A program made the translations under genes and the position numbers. Under the pieces are notes generated by a model. The model was not told the DNA's origin, did no database searches, and was given only the letters and a program-made list of their open reading frames with translations. Source: an uncultured Bacteroidota bacterium (GTDB lineage Bacteria > Bacteroidota > Bacteroidia > Flavobacteriales > Flavobacteriaceae). From it: 64,000 nt of DNA. The DNA is taken from NCBI GenBank assembly GCA_902595555.1, contig CACJQM010000002.1:124001-188000 (forward strand). The letters run 5' to 3'. Shown here one piece after another: positions 1-8,668 of this stretch; within the stretch, counting starts at the first letter, position 1, and each line of letters opens with the position of its first letter.

Positions 1-133
1 TTGAAGGAACCCAAATACCAACATATAAACCTTCATCTTTATATCCAGAAAACCATAGCCCAACAGAAACTAAAAAGGAGATTAAAACTGCTGTTAAAAG
101 AAAAAAGTCAGATTTTTTATACCTATCAAACAT
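1..133 (-). CDS. Small membrane protein, C-terminal end cut by window edge
   Basis: Reading leftwards from an ATG at 131-133 gives at least 44 residues that run off the window start. The protein begins MFDRYKKSDFF, has one hydrophobic helix (about residues 10-28) containing LWFSG, and then the motif GIWVPS. The same layout (LWFSG, about ten residues, VGIWVPS) occurs in the complete small protein at 9210-9383, so the two are paralogs. That similarity is the main argument that this is a gene; the longer plus-strand reading frame over the same bases looks like a shadow. Function is unknown; it is probably an inner-membrane protein. Confidence 0.75.
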   Translation of the reverse strand, partial: MFDRYKKSDFFLLTAVLISFLVSVGLWFSGYKDEGLYVGIWVPS

Positions 134-165
134 ATCCTAAAATTATCGATAAAATAATTAACTTA

Positions 166-173
166 TATATTTG
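166..173 (+). promoter_or_regulatory. Putative -7 element TATATTTG
   Basis: TATATTTG matches the Bacteroidota -7 consensus TAnnTTTG and lies 26 bases before the ATG at 200. No TTG is present 17-23 bases upstream, so only half of the promoter is recognisable. Confidence 0.35.
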
Positions 174-199
174 CTGTAAAATTAATTATTTTTTAACAA

Positions 200-1066
200 A
201 TGATTAAGACGGTTGAAAACATATTTTCAAGATTATTTTCAGAGGGAAATTTGAAAAAATTTGAAAAATTTATTCTTATTTCTGCTACTTTAGGGTTTAT
301 AATTCACCTACTCTTAATTTTATTAAATAATAATGGATATGTTGATTTATCTTTTTTCCAGGACAAATTATTCGTAAATCCAATTTCAGCAATTTATACG
401 CCATTCTCATTTATTTTGATTTATGAAGCGTTTTTGTTAATATATTATCTTCCTAGATCCTTTACCACATCTATTGCTAAACAATTTGAAATAATGTCAT
501 TGATTCTCATTAGGAAAATATTCAAGGATATTCCTAATGTAAATCTTGATGATAACTGGATTCAAAACGAAAGCAATCTGCAACTTATATATGATTTAGT
601 AGGTGTACTTATTGTCTTCTTCTTAATTTATCTATTTAAAAAGTTAAAAGAAGATTTACCAAAACTACCAGTTCATCAAAACCTCGATAGATTTATTAGT
701 TATAAAAAACTAATTAGTTTATTTTTAGTTCCAACTTTATCTATACTTTGTGTTTTCAGCTTTTTAGACTGGTATAATTACGTTTTTCTTGATATCGGTA
801 CAAGCTCAAATATTGATTATTTATTTTTTGAAAGCTTTTTTACAATACTAATTTTAGTTGATGTATTTATTTTGCTTGTATCTTTTCAATACACTGAGAG
901 ATACTCACAATTAGTAAGAAATACAGGCTTTATAATATCAACAATACTATTGAGATTATCATTCAGCGCAGTAGGTTTAACTAGTCTTTTACTTTTAGTT
1001 TCAGGAATAGTGTTTGGGCTTATAATTCTTCTTATTTATAATAATATGGAGAGGCAGAAAAAATAA
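200..1066 (+). CDS. Conserved multi-pass membrane protein of unknown function
   Basis: A 288-residue integral membrane protein with about seven hydrophobic segments (roughly residues 21-42, 64-84, 129-146, 170-190, 208-228, 238-258 and 262-282). The stretch around residues 60-105, with PISAIYTPFSFIL followed by YYLPRSFTTSI, resembles a conserved hypothetical family common in Bacteroidota. I do not recognise a transport or catalytic motif. It stands alone on the plus strand and ends two bases before a convergent lipoprotein gene. The ATG at 200 is preceded by a promoter-like TATATTTG at 166-173. Confidence 0.85.
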   Translation: MIKTVENIFSRLFSEGNLKKFEKFILISATLGFIIHLLLILLNNNGYVDLSFFQDKLFVNPISAIYTPFSFILIYEAFLLIYYLPRSFTTSIAKQFEIMSLILIRKIFKDIPNVNLDDNWIQNESNLQLIYDLVGVLIVFFLIYLFKKLKEDLPKLPVHQNLDRFISYKKLISLFLVPTLSILCVFSFLDWYNYVFLDIGTSSNIDYLFFESFFTILILVDVFILLVSFQYTERYSQLVRNTGFIISTILLRLSFSAVGLTSLLLLVSGIVFGLIILLIYNNMERQKK

Positions 1067-1068
1067 AA

Positions 1069-1617
1069 TTACCTACAGGGACCTTCATAAAAATTAAGCA
1101 CACCATTACATTCTGCAGCAGATTTATTAGAATAAGTAAAACCATCACAACCACAGACTGGTTCATAAATAGTTGGTATAACACAATTTGAAGATATTTT
1201 AGATATATCTATACAACTAGAAAAATATTTTTCAACGAAGTCTTTATACTCTCTACTACCATAACTCATTTTTCTTATTTCATAAATTGCAGCGCGAGAA
1301 AGTTCAATAGGGTCATTTGTTTCTGGCATTTGAAAAGAAGTAATATCCATACTGATCAATTCGTTACTTGTTGAAGAAAGATCAATTCCGGTATAGAAAT
1401 AATACCTTAAAACATAACCAATACTGAGATCTGTTGCTGGGAACTTAGCGTCAAAAACTGTAGGGTCAGAAATAGTAGTTTTTAAGACTCTATAGCTTTG
1501 AGCTGTTGATTGATTATATCTAAGAGCAGGTAGTTCAATATCAACACTATTATTTTCTAAATCATTATTAACACCACAGGATGTTATAAATAACAACAAT
1601 AAAACTTTTAACTTCAT
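1069..1617 (-). CDS. Lipoprotein with C-terminal Kazal-like domain
   Basis: A 182-residue protein with a lipoprotein signal peptide (LLLLFITSCG, lipid-modified Cys at about residue 14), a middle region I do not recognise, and a C-terminal Kazal-type module. The module has six cysteines and the signature EPVCGCDGFTYSN followed by AEC, NGV and a final GPC. Kazal domains are serine-protease inhibitor folds. In bacteria they are usually on secreted or surface lipoproteins, so inhibition of foreign or self proteases is a reasonable inference, not something shown. A second Kazal-like lipoprotein lies at 18105-18416, and the two differ outside the module. Confidence 0.85.
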   Translation of the reverse strand: MKLKVLLLLFITSCGVNNDLENNSVDIELPALRYNQSTAQSYRVLKTTISDPTVFDAKFPATDLSIGYVLRYYFYTGIDLSSTSNELISMDITSFQMPETNDPIELSRAAIYEIRKMSYGSREYKDFVEKYFSSCIDISKISSNCVIPTIYEPVCGCDGFTYSNKSAAECNGVLNFYEGPCR

Positions 1618-1662
1618 TAGACTAAAATTACAATTAATATTTAAACTATCTCATTTGTAAGA

Positions 1663-2196
1663 TTATAGATTTGAGATAAAAACTTTTAGTGCCATTTGAA
1701 ACTCATCATTCAAATAATCATCAGTTATCCCTTTATGTTTATCAAAATTCTTATTAAAATTTGGCAGAGAGAATGTTGGGATTTTATGAGGATTACCAAA
1801 TGACATCCTATTATGTGCAATTTGAAGAACAGTTTTTGCACCTCTGTCACCATCTGATGTTGATAATAAAAACATAGGCTTATTATACCAAACAATTTTT
1901 TCAATTCTTGATATCCAATCAAAAATATTCTTAAAAGCTGCTGTGTAAACACTGTTATGTTCTGCAAAAGAAATTATTATTCCATCTGCATTTTTTAGTT
2001 TTTCTTTGAACTTGTAAGCTTTTTCCGGAATACCATTATCACTCTCATAATCAATACTATAAATAGGCATTTCAAAATCATTAAGGTCCAATATCAATAC
2101 ATTAGCATCTTCAATAACTGAGGCAGCATAAGATGCTAAATCTTTATTGATCGATTTTTTTGATGAACTAGCTCCAAAAGCAACAATTTGTTTCAT
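1663..2196 (-). CDS. NADPH-dependent FMN reductase family protein
   Basis: A 177-residue cytoplasmic flavodoxin-fold protein starting MKQIVAFGASSSKKSINKDL, the usual FMN-binding N-terminal loop. It continues with an ADGIIISFAEHNSVYTAAFKNIFDW segment split across the flavin-binding region. Proteins of this family reduce FMN, quinones or azo compounds with NADPH. The reading frame extends 20 codons further upstream, but I place the start at the ATG ending at 2196 because the family's beta-strand 1 begins there. It follows a small hypothetical gene and the ABC genes in the same direction. Confidence 0.85.
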   Translation of the reverse strand: MKQIVAFGASSSKKSINKDLASYAASVIEDANVLILDLNDFEMPIYSIDYESDNGIPEKAYKFKEKLKNADGIIISFAEHNSVYTAAFKNIFDWISRIEKIVWYNKPMFLLSTSDGDRGAKTVLQIAHNRMSFGNPHKIPTFSLPNFNKNFDKHKGITDDYLNDEFQMALKVFISNL

Positions 2197-2245
2197 GCTA
2201 AACTTATTGAATTGAATTTTTTCAAAAAATATGCCATTAAGCAAA

Positions 2246-2614
2246 TTAATCTTCAAACAAAAGTAATGATTTCAATTCTGTGGGGCTGAATTCAATGCAA
2301 TTATACCTATCACTAAGAAATAAAATTAATGTCTCTAAAATTTTTTTGTTACAACCCTCATGATTTTTAAAAATCATCAAATCTGTATAAACATCTTTTT
2401 GTTTACACTCATTATCGTATTTAGAGACTAAATTTAAGATTTGATCAATAAAAAAATTAATTTGATCGGCATAGCACTCTTTAATTAATTCAAGTGTTAA
2501 TAGGTTTTTTGACCTTCTTTTAAATGCGTTAAAGTAAAAGAGTTTTAATTCTCTTTCAACAATTGAAATAATTTCTGAAGATAATTTTTTATTCTTTTGT
2601 GAAATAGCTTTCAA
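2246..2614 (-). CDS. Hypothetical helical protein overlapping an ABC ATPase gene
   Basis: A 122-residue soluble protein, probably mostly alpha-helical, with scattered cysteines (ECYA, NECK, EGCN, YNC). I do not recognise a family. The likely start is a TTG at 2614 that lies inside the last codons of the upstream ABC ATPase gene (26-base overlap), which suggests translational coupling with the exporter operon. No ATG is available near the N-terminus. The amino-acid composition looks like a real protein, but homologs would be needed to confirm it. Confidence 0.65.
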   Translation of the reverse strand: MKAISQKNKKLSSEIISIVERELKLFYFNAFKRRSKNLLTLELIKECYADQINFFIDQILNLVSKYDNECKQKDVYTDLMIFKNHEGCNKKILETLILFLSDRYNCIEFSPTELKSLLLFED

Positions 2615-3287
2615 GATCTTTTAAAGTCTTTGTTGTTTTTTTAATGTCCTTTATTATAAGGCCTTTTTCTAATAAAACAATTCTATCTGAAACTTCTGTA
2701 ACATCTTGTAAATCATGACTGGAAACAAGCACAGTTACATCTTCTTTTTTAGATAGGTTTTTAATTATTTTTTTTAATCTAATTTGAGTAGTTGGGTCAA
2801 GATTAGCAAAAGGTTCGTCAAGGACAATAACCTTTGGATCTCCAATTAATGCTGCAACAATACCAACTTTTTTTTGATTTCCTTTAGAAAGATCTCTTAT
2901 ATATTTCTTTCCACCTAAAATTTCATTATTAAACAAATCTTCAAAATCAGTTAAAAAATCATCTACTTGTTTTTTTGAAAAATTTCTTAATTCTCCTACA
3001 AAGTAGAAATACTCTTCAGGCATTAAATAACCAATAAGAAATGATTCATCAAGAAATGCAGAGGTGAAACTTTTCCAATCTTCACTAGTCCGTACATTAA
3101 TATCATTATTTAAAACTTCACCTGTAGATGGTTTAATTAAGTCTAATAATGTGCTGAATAACGTAGTTTTACCTGCACCATTATTACCAACAAGACCAAA
3201 TGCCTGGCCGGGCTGAATTTCCAGTGATTCTACATCAAGAACTGTTTGTTTTGAATAAGTCTTAGATATGTTATTGAATTTTATCAT
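2589..3287 (-). CDS. ABC transporter ATP-binding protein
   Basis: A 232-residue nucleotide-binding subunit. The Walker A motif GNNGAGKTT is at residues 34-42, an ABC signature of the form LSKGNQKKV is at about 130-138, and Walker B VIVLDEPFANLDP is followed by the H-loop SSHD. In the Q-loop region I see AFLDES instead of an obvious glutamine. It is two bases downstream of the DUF5687 membrane protein gene, its presumed permease partner. Together they would form an exporter of unknown substrate in the inner membrane. Confidence 0.93.
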   Translation of the reverse strand: MIKFNNISKTYSKQTVLDVESLEIQPGQAFGLVGNNGAGKTTLFSTLLDLIKPSTGEVLNNDINVRTSEDWKSFTSAFLDESFLIGYLMPEEYFYFVGELRNFSKKQVDDFLTDFEDLFNNEILGGKKYIRDLSKGNQKKVGIVAALIGDPKVIVLDEPFANLDPTTQIRLKKIIKNLSKKEDVTVLVSSHDLQDVTEVSDRIVLLEKGLIIKDIKKTTKTLKDLESYFTKE

Positions 3288-3289
3288 AA

Positions 3290-4777
3290 TTAATTGGTTT
3301 CCTTATATGCTGATAAAGTAGAGTACTTCTCAGTTTTATATGTTTGTATAATAAGTTTGAAAACAGGCTTTCTAAAAAACACCCCGACTGCTCCTAAAAT
3401 TCCAATTGCAAAACATCCTATCATAGGAGTAAAAAATTTCGAAACAACCAAATAAACAACTACTGGAACTACCATTTGTGGAATTGTCAATAGCAAAGTT
3501 TTTGAATTAAAAGCTTTTGAATCTCCCATTGCATTTTTCATTGAATCTAAATCAACTTTTGATTTTGTAAACGCTCCAGCCCATAAAGTCAGATATGAGT
3601 TCAAACCTAAATTATATACTCCGCAACAAATAATTGCCACAAAATGAAATAGTCCGAAATAAGCATATATAGGTGAAGCCAAAAGAGTTGCTATACCAAT
3701 TCCTAAACATCCTAAATACCATTTAGATTTTAAATAATCAATGTATTTTATATTTTGACACATCATGAAAGAATAGTGTTGACTATCCCAACTTGGAACT
3801 AATCCACAAAATGTAAACATAAATCCACCAGTTGAAAACAAGTATCCAAAAATTAACATTGTGTCTCCGTAAATATCTTGAGCCCATAAAAATATTAGCC
3901 CATATAATACAAACCCTATGCCCATGAGTGCAGTATTCCTTGCTCTTTTAGATCTTTTTATCAATCTAAAATCATTTCTTAAAAACTTAGCCATTTCTCC
4001 AAAACGATTTAAAAATTTGAAATCATCTTGACTTGCTTCAGCTACTTGAACTTGTAAACCAGTATCAATATATAGTCCGAATCTAAAGAATCTAATTACG
4101 CTATAATATGTATATGCAAGAAGTCCGATTGGAATCAAAACTAGAACTGGTTGATTGTAAAAGCTGGTGAAAATAATTTTTGAATAAACAGTAAAGTCTA
4201 AAAAATCCCAGTATTCTAAAGCTCTAAATAAAATAAGAACTCCAGCAATAATTAAGACAAGTGAGTCCCGCTTATTTAATACAATATTTAAATAATTCGT
4301 AATATAAACTATGGCTATAATGGAAATATTCCAAAAAATTAATTTATTTGAATCCAAATCTCCCATTGAATAAACAGTCAATGAAAAAGGAACCAAATAG
4401 AAAATTGACATTAAATTAAAAGTTGAAAAATTAGTTCTATTGACTGCAAATCTTATCACTTTACTTTTTTTCATTGGCGTAAGTAACAACTGTCTGATAT
4501 TGACAATTGGAATTTTTTGAAGGATATAACGAAGAACTATCCAATAAGCAAAAGCATAAATTAAATTTTCATTAATCCACTCAAATGGGAATTCAATTTT
4601 ATTATCAGCATCTGGATTTAATACGCTAATCCCTGTTCCATGAATAAACCCAATAGCTATCGCCATTAACGTAAAGTATATAATACCCAACCATGCAAAT
4701 ATTTTTGCAAATAAGCTCCCGCCCATTGAAGCTGATCTAAAAAAAGACTTGTATTGAAGTTTTACTAATTGAAACAC
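3290..4777 (-). CDS. DUF5687 family ABC-type membrane protein
   Basis: A 495-residue multi-pass membrane protein beginning MFQLVKLQYKSFFRS, with hydrophobic segments across most of its length. It matches my recollection of DUF5687, a Bacteroidota family that sits beside an ABC ATPase, as here (two-base gap). It is therefore most likely the permease of a two-gene ABC exporter. The substrate cannot be read from the sequence. It lies between the CPBP protease gene upstream and the ATPase downstream, all on the minus strand. Confidence 0.85.
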   Translation of the reverse strand: MFQLVKLQYKSFFRSASMGGSLFAKIFAWLGIIYFTLMAIAIGFIHGTGISVLNPDADNKIEFPFEWINENLIYAFAYWIVLRYILQKIPIVNIRQLLLTPMKKSKVIRFAVNRTNFSTFNLMSIFYLVPFSLTVYSMGDLDSNKLIFWNISIIAIVYITNYLNIVLNKRDSLVLIIAGVLILFRALEYWDFLDFTVYSKIIFTSFYNQPVLVLIPIGLLAYTYYSVIRFFRFGLYIDTGLQVQVAEASQDDFKFLNRFGEMAKFLRNDFRLIKRSKRARNTALMGIGFVLYGLIFLWAQDIYGDTMLIFGYLFSTGGFMFTFCGLVPSWDSQHYSFMMCQNIKYIDYLKSKWYLGCLGIGIATLLASPIYAYFGLFHFVAIICCGVYNLGLNSYLTLWAGAFTKSKVDLDSMKNAMGDSKAFNSKTLLLTIPQMVVPVVVYLVVSKFFTPMIGCFAIGILGAVGVFFRKPVFKLIIQTYKTEKYSTLSAYKETN

Positions 4778-4807
4778 GCCGCAAGTTAATGAATATTCAG
4801 AATTTAT

Positions 4808-5689
4808 TTAATCAGAAAATTTTCTATAATATTTCCATAAGAAATATATCATAATTAATGAAAATAAAATTGATAAGTATGACCCCTCAAATCCAAAATC
4901 CCCACCATTAATATTATTATTTTCCAAAATTTCAAATTCAATTAGTGAATACGTATCCATACCGCTAACATTAAAACCAAATATGACCTGAAAGAAATTC
5001 CAGCTTAGATGTAATGCAATTGGAAACCAAAGATTTTTAGTATAAACATAGGACACGCCTAGTAAAATTCCTGCAATGAAAAGTTCAGTGAGAGCGATGT
5101 AATTTACATTGGGATTAAAGAAATGTAGAAGAGAAAAAATTGCAGAGGATATGATTAAAGAAACAACTGGATTAAATGATTTCAAAAGGTTCTTCAAAAC
5201 ATAACCTCTAACATAAGTCTCTTCAACAACTGAAACTGCTACAAACAAAAGAAATAATAATAAAATACTTTTTAAATCATAATTAAATGAAACAAACTTA
5301 ATTTCCCCTAACAAAATTAAAATTGAATAACCGACGGCCATTAAAAGAAGGCCTAAAGTCATTCCTAAAATAATATCATTTGTTTTTCCTTTGATACTAA
5401 ACCCTAGTTTAATGAATGGTTCTTTATCAACGAACCTCATCAGAATCCAAAGAAGAAGAAATATGCCAATCAAATCAAAATATTGAATAATAGTATCTGC
5501 TGCTAAATAATCTCGCATTGCATCCTCAGCCTCCAAGTAACTGTCAAAATTGAATTCTATTATTCCCGCCTGGCCTAAAGCAGATGAAACTCCCAATCCG
5601 ATAGCTTGAAAAAATACCATAAAAATGAAAAAGGGAATAATACTTAAAATTGCTGATAGCCAGCCTTTATGGTTTGTGATTTTTCTCAT
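4808..5689 (-). CDS. CPBP family intramembrane metalloprotease
   Basis: A 293-residue membrane protein with all three conserved motifs of the CPBP (CAAX protease and bacteriocin-processing, Abi) family. These are EExxxR at residues 156-161 (EETYVR), FxxxH ending at H189 (FSLLH) and HxxxN at 227-231 (HLSWN). The conserved glutamates and histidines are the expected catalytic residues of this glutamate-type intramembrane protease. It lies one base after the upstream serine hydrolase gene and 30 bases before the DUF5687 gene. Its substrate is unknown; the neighbouring ABC exporter raises the possibility of processing an exported peptide. Confidence 0.9.
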   Translation of the reverse strand: MRKITNHKGWLSAILSIIPFFIFMVFFQAIGLGVSSALGQAGIIEFNFDSYLEAEDAMRDYLAADTIIQYFDLIGIFLLLWILMRFVDKEPFIKLGFSIKGKTNDIILGMTLGLLLMAVGYSILILLGEIKFVSFNYDLKSILLLFLLFVAVSVVEETYVRGYVLKNLLKSFNPVVSLIISSAIFSLLHFFNPNVNYIALTELFIAGILLGVSYVYTKNLWFPIALHLSWNFFQVIFGFNVSGMDTYSLIEFEILENNNINGGDFGFEGSYLSILFSLIMIYFLWKYYRKFSD

Positions 5690-5690
5690 A

Positions 5691-7118
5691 TTAACTTAAA
5701 TCTTTTTTATAAATATTTTGATGTGTTTTATATCCTATAACATTATTGTTCTCGTCCCTAAGTATTTCTAGTTCCTGACCTAGATCATTATTACTTAGAA
5801 TCTTTTTAAAAATATCTCCACCAACATGTTTATAAAGACTTAAATATGGCTCATCACTTGGGAGTGATATTAATGCCAAATCACCACCCCACGACTGTAC
5901 ATATGTTTCACTTACCCAAGGTTGTGATATGTACTTTCCTTCAAATTCTTTGAATTTATTTATTTCATCACCTTTATTTAAATTCACTTTACTTAAAATC
6001 CTGTGGATTCCTCTAATATACTTTGTAGGTGAAGTCCCACTAGAATTTATCATAACTGAATAGGCTATTCCTAAATTTGGACTAATGTAAAGCTGAGACC
6101 TGTATCCTGGACATGATCCCCCGTGGCCTACCCAACTTTCACCATCCAAATTATAAACTCCAAATCCTAGACCTCTGGTAACGGAGCTAAGCTCATCATC
6201 CCAATGAATTTTATGCATATTCTTTAAAGTTTCTGCATATAAAATATTTTTTTCATCTGAGCCTAATAAATTCAATTGCCATCTAGCAAACTTGGCTAAA
6301 TCAAGAACGTTGGATGTAAAACCTGCTGCAGCTGCAATACCGTCAGCATTAAAAAAGTTTACTTTTTCCCTTTCAACATTTCTATTTAAAGATGAATACC
6401 CAAGGGATAAAACTTTTCCATATTCATCTATTGACATATATGTTTTTGTACTTGACATTCCAAGTGGAATTAAAATATTTTTATTTACATAATTATCAAA
6501 TGATTGACCTGAGACTTCTTCAATTACATATCCAAGTAAGCTTAATCCTAAATTACTATACTGATAATATTTTGAAGGAGGATAAAGCATTTCTTGATTA
6601 TTCAATTCATCAATTACAGCTTGTTTAGATGGGAAAGGAAAGTCTGGCCATGACCAATATGGATGATTGGACTCACGTGGCAGGCCTGATGAATGTGAAA
6701 GAATTGATTTTAATGTAAGATCAGGAGCATTATCAAAGTCATTATTTATATCAAACCAAGGTAAAACATCTTCAACTTTATCATCCAAACTTATTTTCCC
6801 TTCTTCAACAAGCTGCATCAAAGCAACAGAAGTGAATAGTTTTGAAATTGAGCAAATGCTGAAAGTGTTTTCTATTTTCATTTTATTCTCACCGTCTGAC
6901 AAGCCAAAAGAGCCAGCCCACTTATTTTCATCTTTATCCGTAATTACAGCAGTTAGACCAGGTAACTTTTCATAATCTTTTTGAGCATCTAGCCAATATT
7001 CAATTAATTGAAAGGCCTCTGAATATTCTTTGTCTTGAAATTGAATTTTCTCAACTGAGTCATTTTGAGTATCACAAGAATATATTATTAAAATTAGTAG
7101 TAGGAAATATTTTTTCAT
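5691..7118 (-). CDS. Serine hydrolase, class C beta-lactamase-like lipoprotein
   Basis: A 475-residue lipoprotein (signal LILIIYSCD, lipidated Cys at about residue 15) with a beta-lactamase/esterase-type domain. SxxK is S90-I-S-K93, the second motif is YSN within KYYQYSNLG, and the third is HGG within GHGGSCPG. Family members include esterases, D-aminopeptidases and penicillin-binding-like enzymes, so true beta-lactamase activity should not be assumed. It would act in the periplasm or on the surface. It starts the minus-strand run that continues into the CPBP protease. A related serine hydrolase lies at 15414-16862. Confidence 0.9.
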   Translation of the reverse strand: MKKYFLLLILIIYSCDTQNDSVEKIQFQDKEYSEAFQLIEYWLDAQKDYEKLPGLTAVITDKDENKWAGSFGLSDGENKMKIENTFSICSISKLFTSVALMQLVEEGKISLDDKVEDVLPWFDINNDFDNAPDLTLKSILSHSSGLPRESNHPYWSWPDFPFPSKQAVIDELNNQEMLYPPSKYYQYSNLGLSLLGYVIEEVSGQSFDNYVNKNILIPLGMSSTKTYMSIDEYGKVLSLGYSSLNRNVEREKVNFFNADGIAAAAGFTSNVLDLAKFARWQLNLLGSDEKNILYAETLKNMHKIHWDDELSSVTRGLGFGVYNLDGESWVGHGGSCPGYRSQLYISPNLGIAYSVMINSSGTSPTKYIRGIHRILSKVNLNKGDEINKFKEFEGKYISQPWVSETYVQSWGGDLALISLPSDEPYLSLYKHVGGDIFKKILSNNDLGQELEILRDENNNVIGYKTHQNIYKKDLS

Positions 7119-7157
7119 AACAAGAATGTATTAAATAAAAAATTAATATCCAATTTG

Positions 7158-7165
7158 TATTTTTG
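7158..7165 (+). promoter_or_regulatory. Putative -7 element TATTTTTG
   Basis: TATTTTTG fits TAnnTTTG and ends five bases before the ATG at 7171, which would give an almost leaderless transcript. I find no matching TTG at the usual upstream spacing. Confidence 0.3.
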
Positions 7166-7170
7166 AAATA

Positions 7171-7485
7171 ATGAATATTTACAATATCACTTTTATTGTG
7201 GAAGCAGAAATCGAAAAAGAATGGATTGAATATGTTGATCGAGAAATTCTACCTGAACTTGGCAAGAATGTCCATCAAGTTGATTTGCTTAAAGTAACTT
7301 TTGAGGAGGGAATGGATAATGTAAAAGGCAGTACCTTTTCAGTCCAATTCTACTGTAAAGATGAAGAAATGATTGGTTGGGTAAAAGAAATTGGACATCA
7401 AATGTTGCTGCAAAAGCTGCACAGAAAATTCACAAAAAATTGGCTAGCCTTTGCAAGCACACTTGAATTTATAAAATCCTATTAA
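7171..7485 (+). CDS. DUF4286 family protein
   Basis: A 104-residue soluble protein beginning MNIYNITFIVEAEIEKEWIEY, recognised as DUF4286, a small Bacteroidota family with a probable ferredoxin-like alpha/beta fold. The function is unknown in the family. It is a single plus-strand gene, and its stop overlaps the end of the convergent cupredoxin gene by four bases. Confidence 0.85.
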   Translation: MNIYNITFIVEAEIEKEWIEYVDREILPELGKNVHQVDLLKVTFEEGMDNVKGSTFSVQFYCKDEEMIGWVKEIGHQMLLQKLHRKFTKNWLAFASTLEFIKSY

Positions 7486-7937
7486 TTAACTATTGTAATA
7501 GTTCCAAACATATTTGTATGTTTAGAACATACATAATAAAAGGTTCCTGCTGATGATGGTTTCCAAGTTACATTTCCATTAACAGTACCTTGGTTTGTTA
7601 CACCACTAATCTGATCCCCAGTACCTAAACTTGCTTTTGTTTTTAAATAAAATGGATGTCCAGATGCATTGACCATAAATGTTACCTGATCTCCAACTTT
7701 AAACTTAACACTTGGGTCATTTCCAGAAACATTACCATCTCTGTCCTTACCACTCAATTTATAATCACTCATTCCAGCTGATGTGACTGAAATATTGTAA
7801 CCAGTTGTAGATGATTGATTATTATTGTTATTGTTATTATTGTAGTTATTATTGTTTGATCCATACCCATCATCACCTGAATCAGAGGAACAAGCTAGAG
7901 TAAAGAAGACTAATAAAAGTAATTTAAAGTTTTTCAT
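7482..7937 (-). CDS. Cupredoxin (plastocyanin/azurin-like) lipoprotein
   Basis: A 151-residue lipoprotein (lipobox FTLACSS, Cys16) with an Asn-rich linker (about residues 28-42) and a C-terminal blue-copper domain. The expected type 1 copper ligands are visible: a histidine in ASGHPFYLK, then C-x2-H-x3-M in YYVCSKHTNMFG. It probably carries electrons or binds copper at the outer face of a membrane. The linker is encoded by a trinucleotide repeat (7818-7856), so its length may vary between strains. Confidence 0.88.
   Translation of the reverse strand: MKNFKLLLLVFFTLACSSDSGDDGYGSNNNNYNNNNNNNNQSSTTGYNISVTSAGMSDYKLSGKDRDGNVSGNDPSVKFKVGDQVTFMVNASGHPFYLKTKASLGTGDQISGVTNQGTVNGNVTWKPSSAGTFYYVCSKHTNMFGTITIVN
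7818..7856. repeat. ATT/GTT trinucleotide microsatellite
   Basis: Thirteen triplets, almost all ATT or GTT on the plus strand, encode the poly-Asn linker of the cupredoxin lipoprotein on the minus strand. One GTA triplet interrupts the run and encodes Tyr. The repeat is in frame, so slippage would change linker length without breaking the gene. Confidence 0.85.
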
Positions 7938-8045
7938 TTTTTATTTTTTTCAAACCATTTCAATAATGATGCCAACGTTACAGAATTGTAAAACAATGTA
8001 TTATGGCACATGTTTTGTGAATTACGTTGAATATAAACATAGTTT

Positions 8046-8660
8046 ATGAAGAATCTTATTGTGATTGGTCACCCTGATAAAAACTCTTTTTGTTACAATG
8101 GAATATATAAAACCATTAAGAATGAAATGGAAATAAGAAAGGAGGAATTTGAAGTTATTGACTTGTATAGAGACAAGTTTACAAGACCTAGAGATAAGGT
8201 AATTAAAAAATATCAAGACTTAGTCACATGGACAGATAGAATTTATATAATTTCACCTGTTTGGTGGTTTAGATTAACCCCAAGAATGGAAATCTTTTTT
8301 GATGAAGTTTTTACACCAGGATTTGCATACCAATTTATAAACATAACAAAGACTTATGCCTATCCTAAACCATTTCTTAAAAATAAAAAGTTGAGAACTT
8401 ACGTAACTCACGGTGCACCCGCTTTACCTGTTTTAACATTATATGTGAATTCAGTAAAGCTTAGGCTAGTTATGGGGGTTTATTCATTTGTCTTTGGATG
8501 GAAGCTTTCTTTATTCACAAAAACAAGACAATTCTGGTCGGTACCATTTGTTTCTGAAAAGAAAAGAACCAAATATCTGAAAACTGTCGTTAATGATTTA
8601 AAAAGAGATTTAGGGCCGGTAAAAAAGAAACAAGAAAGGATACTTTCAGTCGAAGCTTAA
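8046..8660 (+). CDS. NAD(P)H-dependent quinone oxidoreductase, flavodoxin fold
   Basis: A 204-residue protein beginning MKNLIVIGHPDKNSFC, the FMN phosphate-binding loop of the NAD(P)H dehydrogenase (quinone)/MdaB-like family. A second hallmark is PVWWFRLTPRMEIFFDEV followed by GFAYQF, where PVWW and GFAY contact the flavin. Such enzymes reduce quinones or other electrophiles by two electrons in the cytoplasm. Eight bases downstream lies a DoxX-like membrane protein in the same direction, so the pair is probably co-transcribed and may share a redox role. Confidence 0.88.
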   Translation: MKNLIVIGHPDKNSFCYNGIYKTIKNEMEIRKEEFEVIDLYRDKFTRPRDKVIKKYQDLVTWTDRIYIISPVWWFRLTPRMEIFFDEVFTPGFAYQFINITKTYAYPKPFLKNKKLRTYVTHGAPALPVLTLYVNSVKLRLVMGVYSFVFGWKLSLFTKTRQFWSVPFVSEKKRTKYLKTVVNDLKRDLGPVKKKQERILSVEA

Positions 8661-8668
8661 TTTTTGAT

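Noticed and set aside
1-207. Plus-strand 68-residue open frame at the window start
   Set aside because: It is the shadow of the minus-strand GIWVPS protein at 1-133, which has a paralog; the plus frame is Lys/Ile-rich and starts with TTG.
7852-8049. 65-residue plus frame crossing the cupredoxin start
   Set aside because: Lies mostly antisense to the cupredoxin coding region and its promoter; no protein features.
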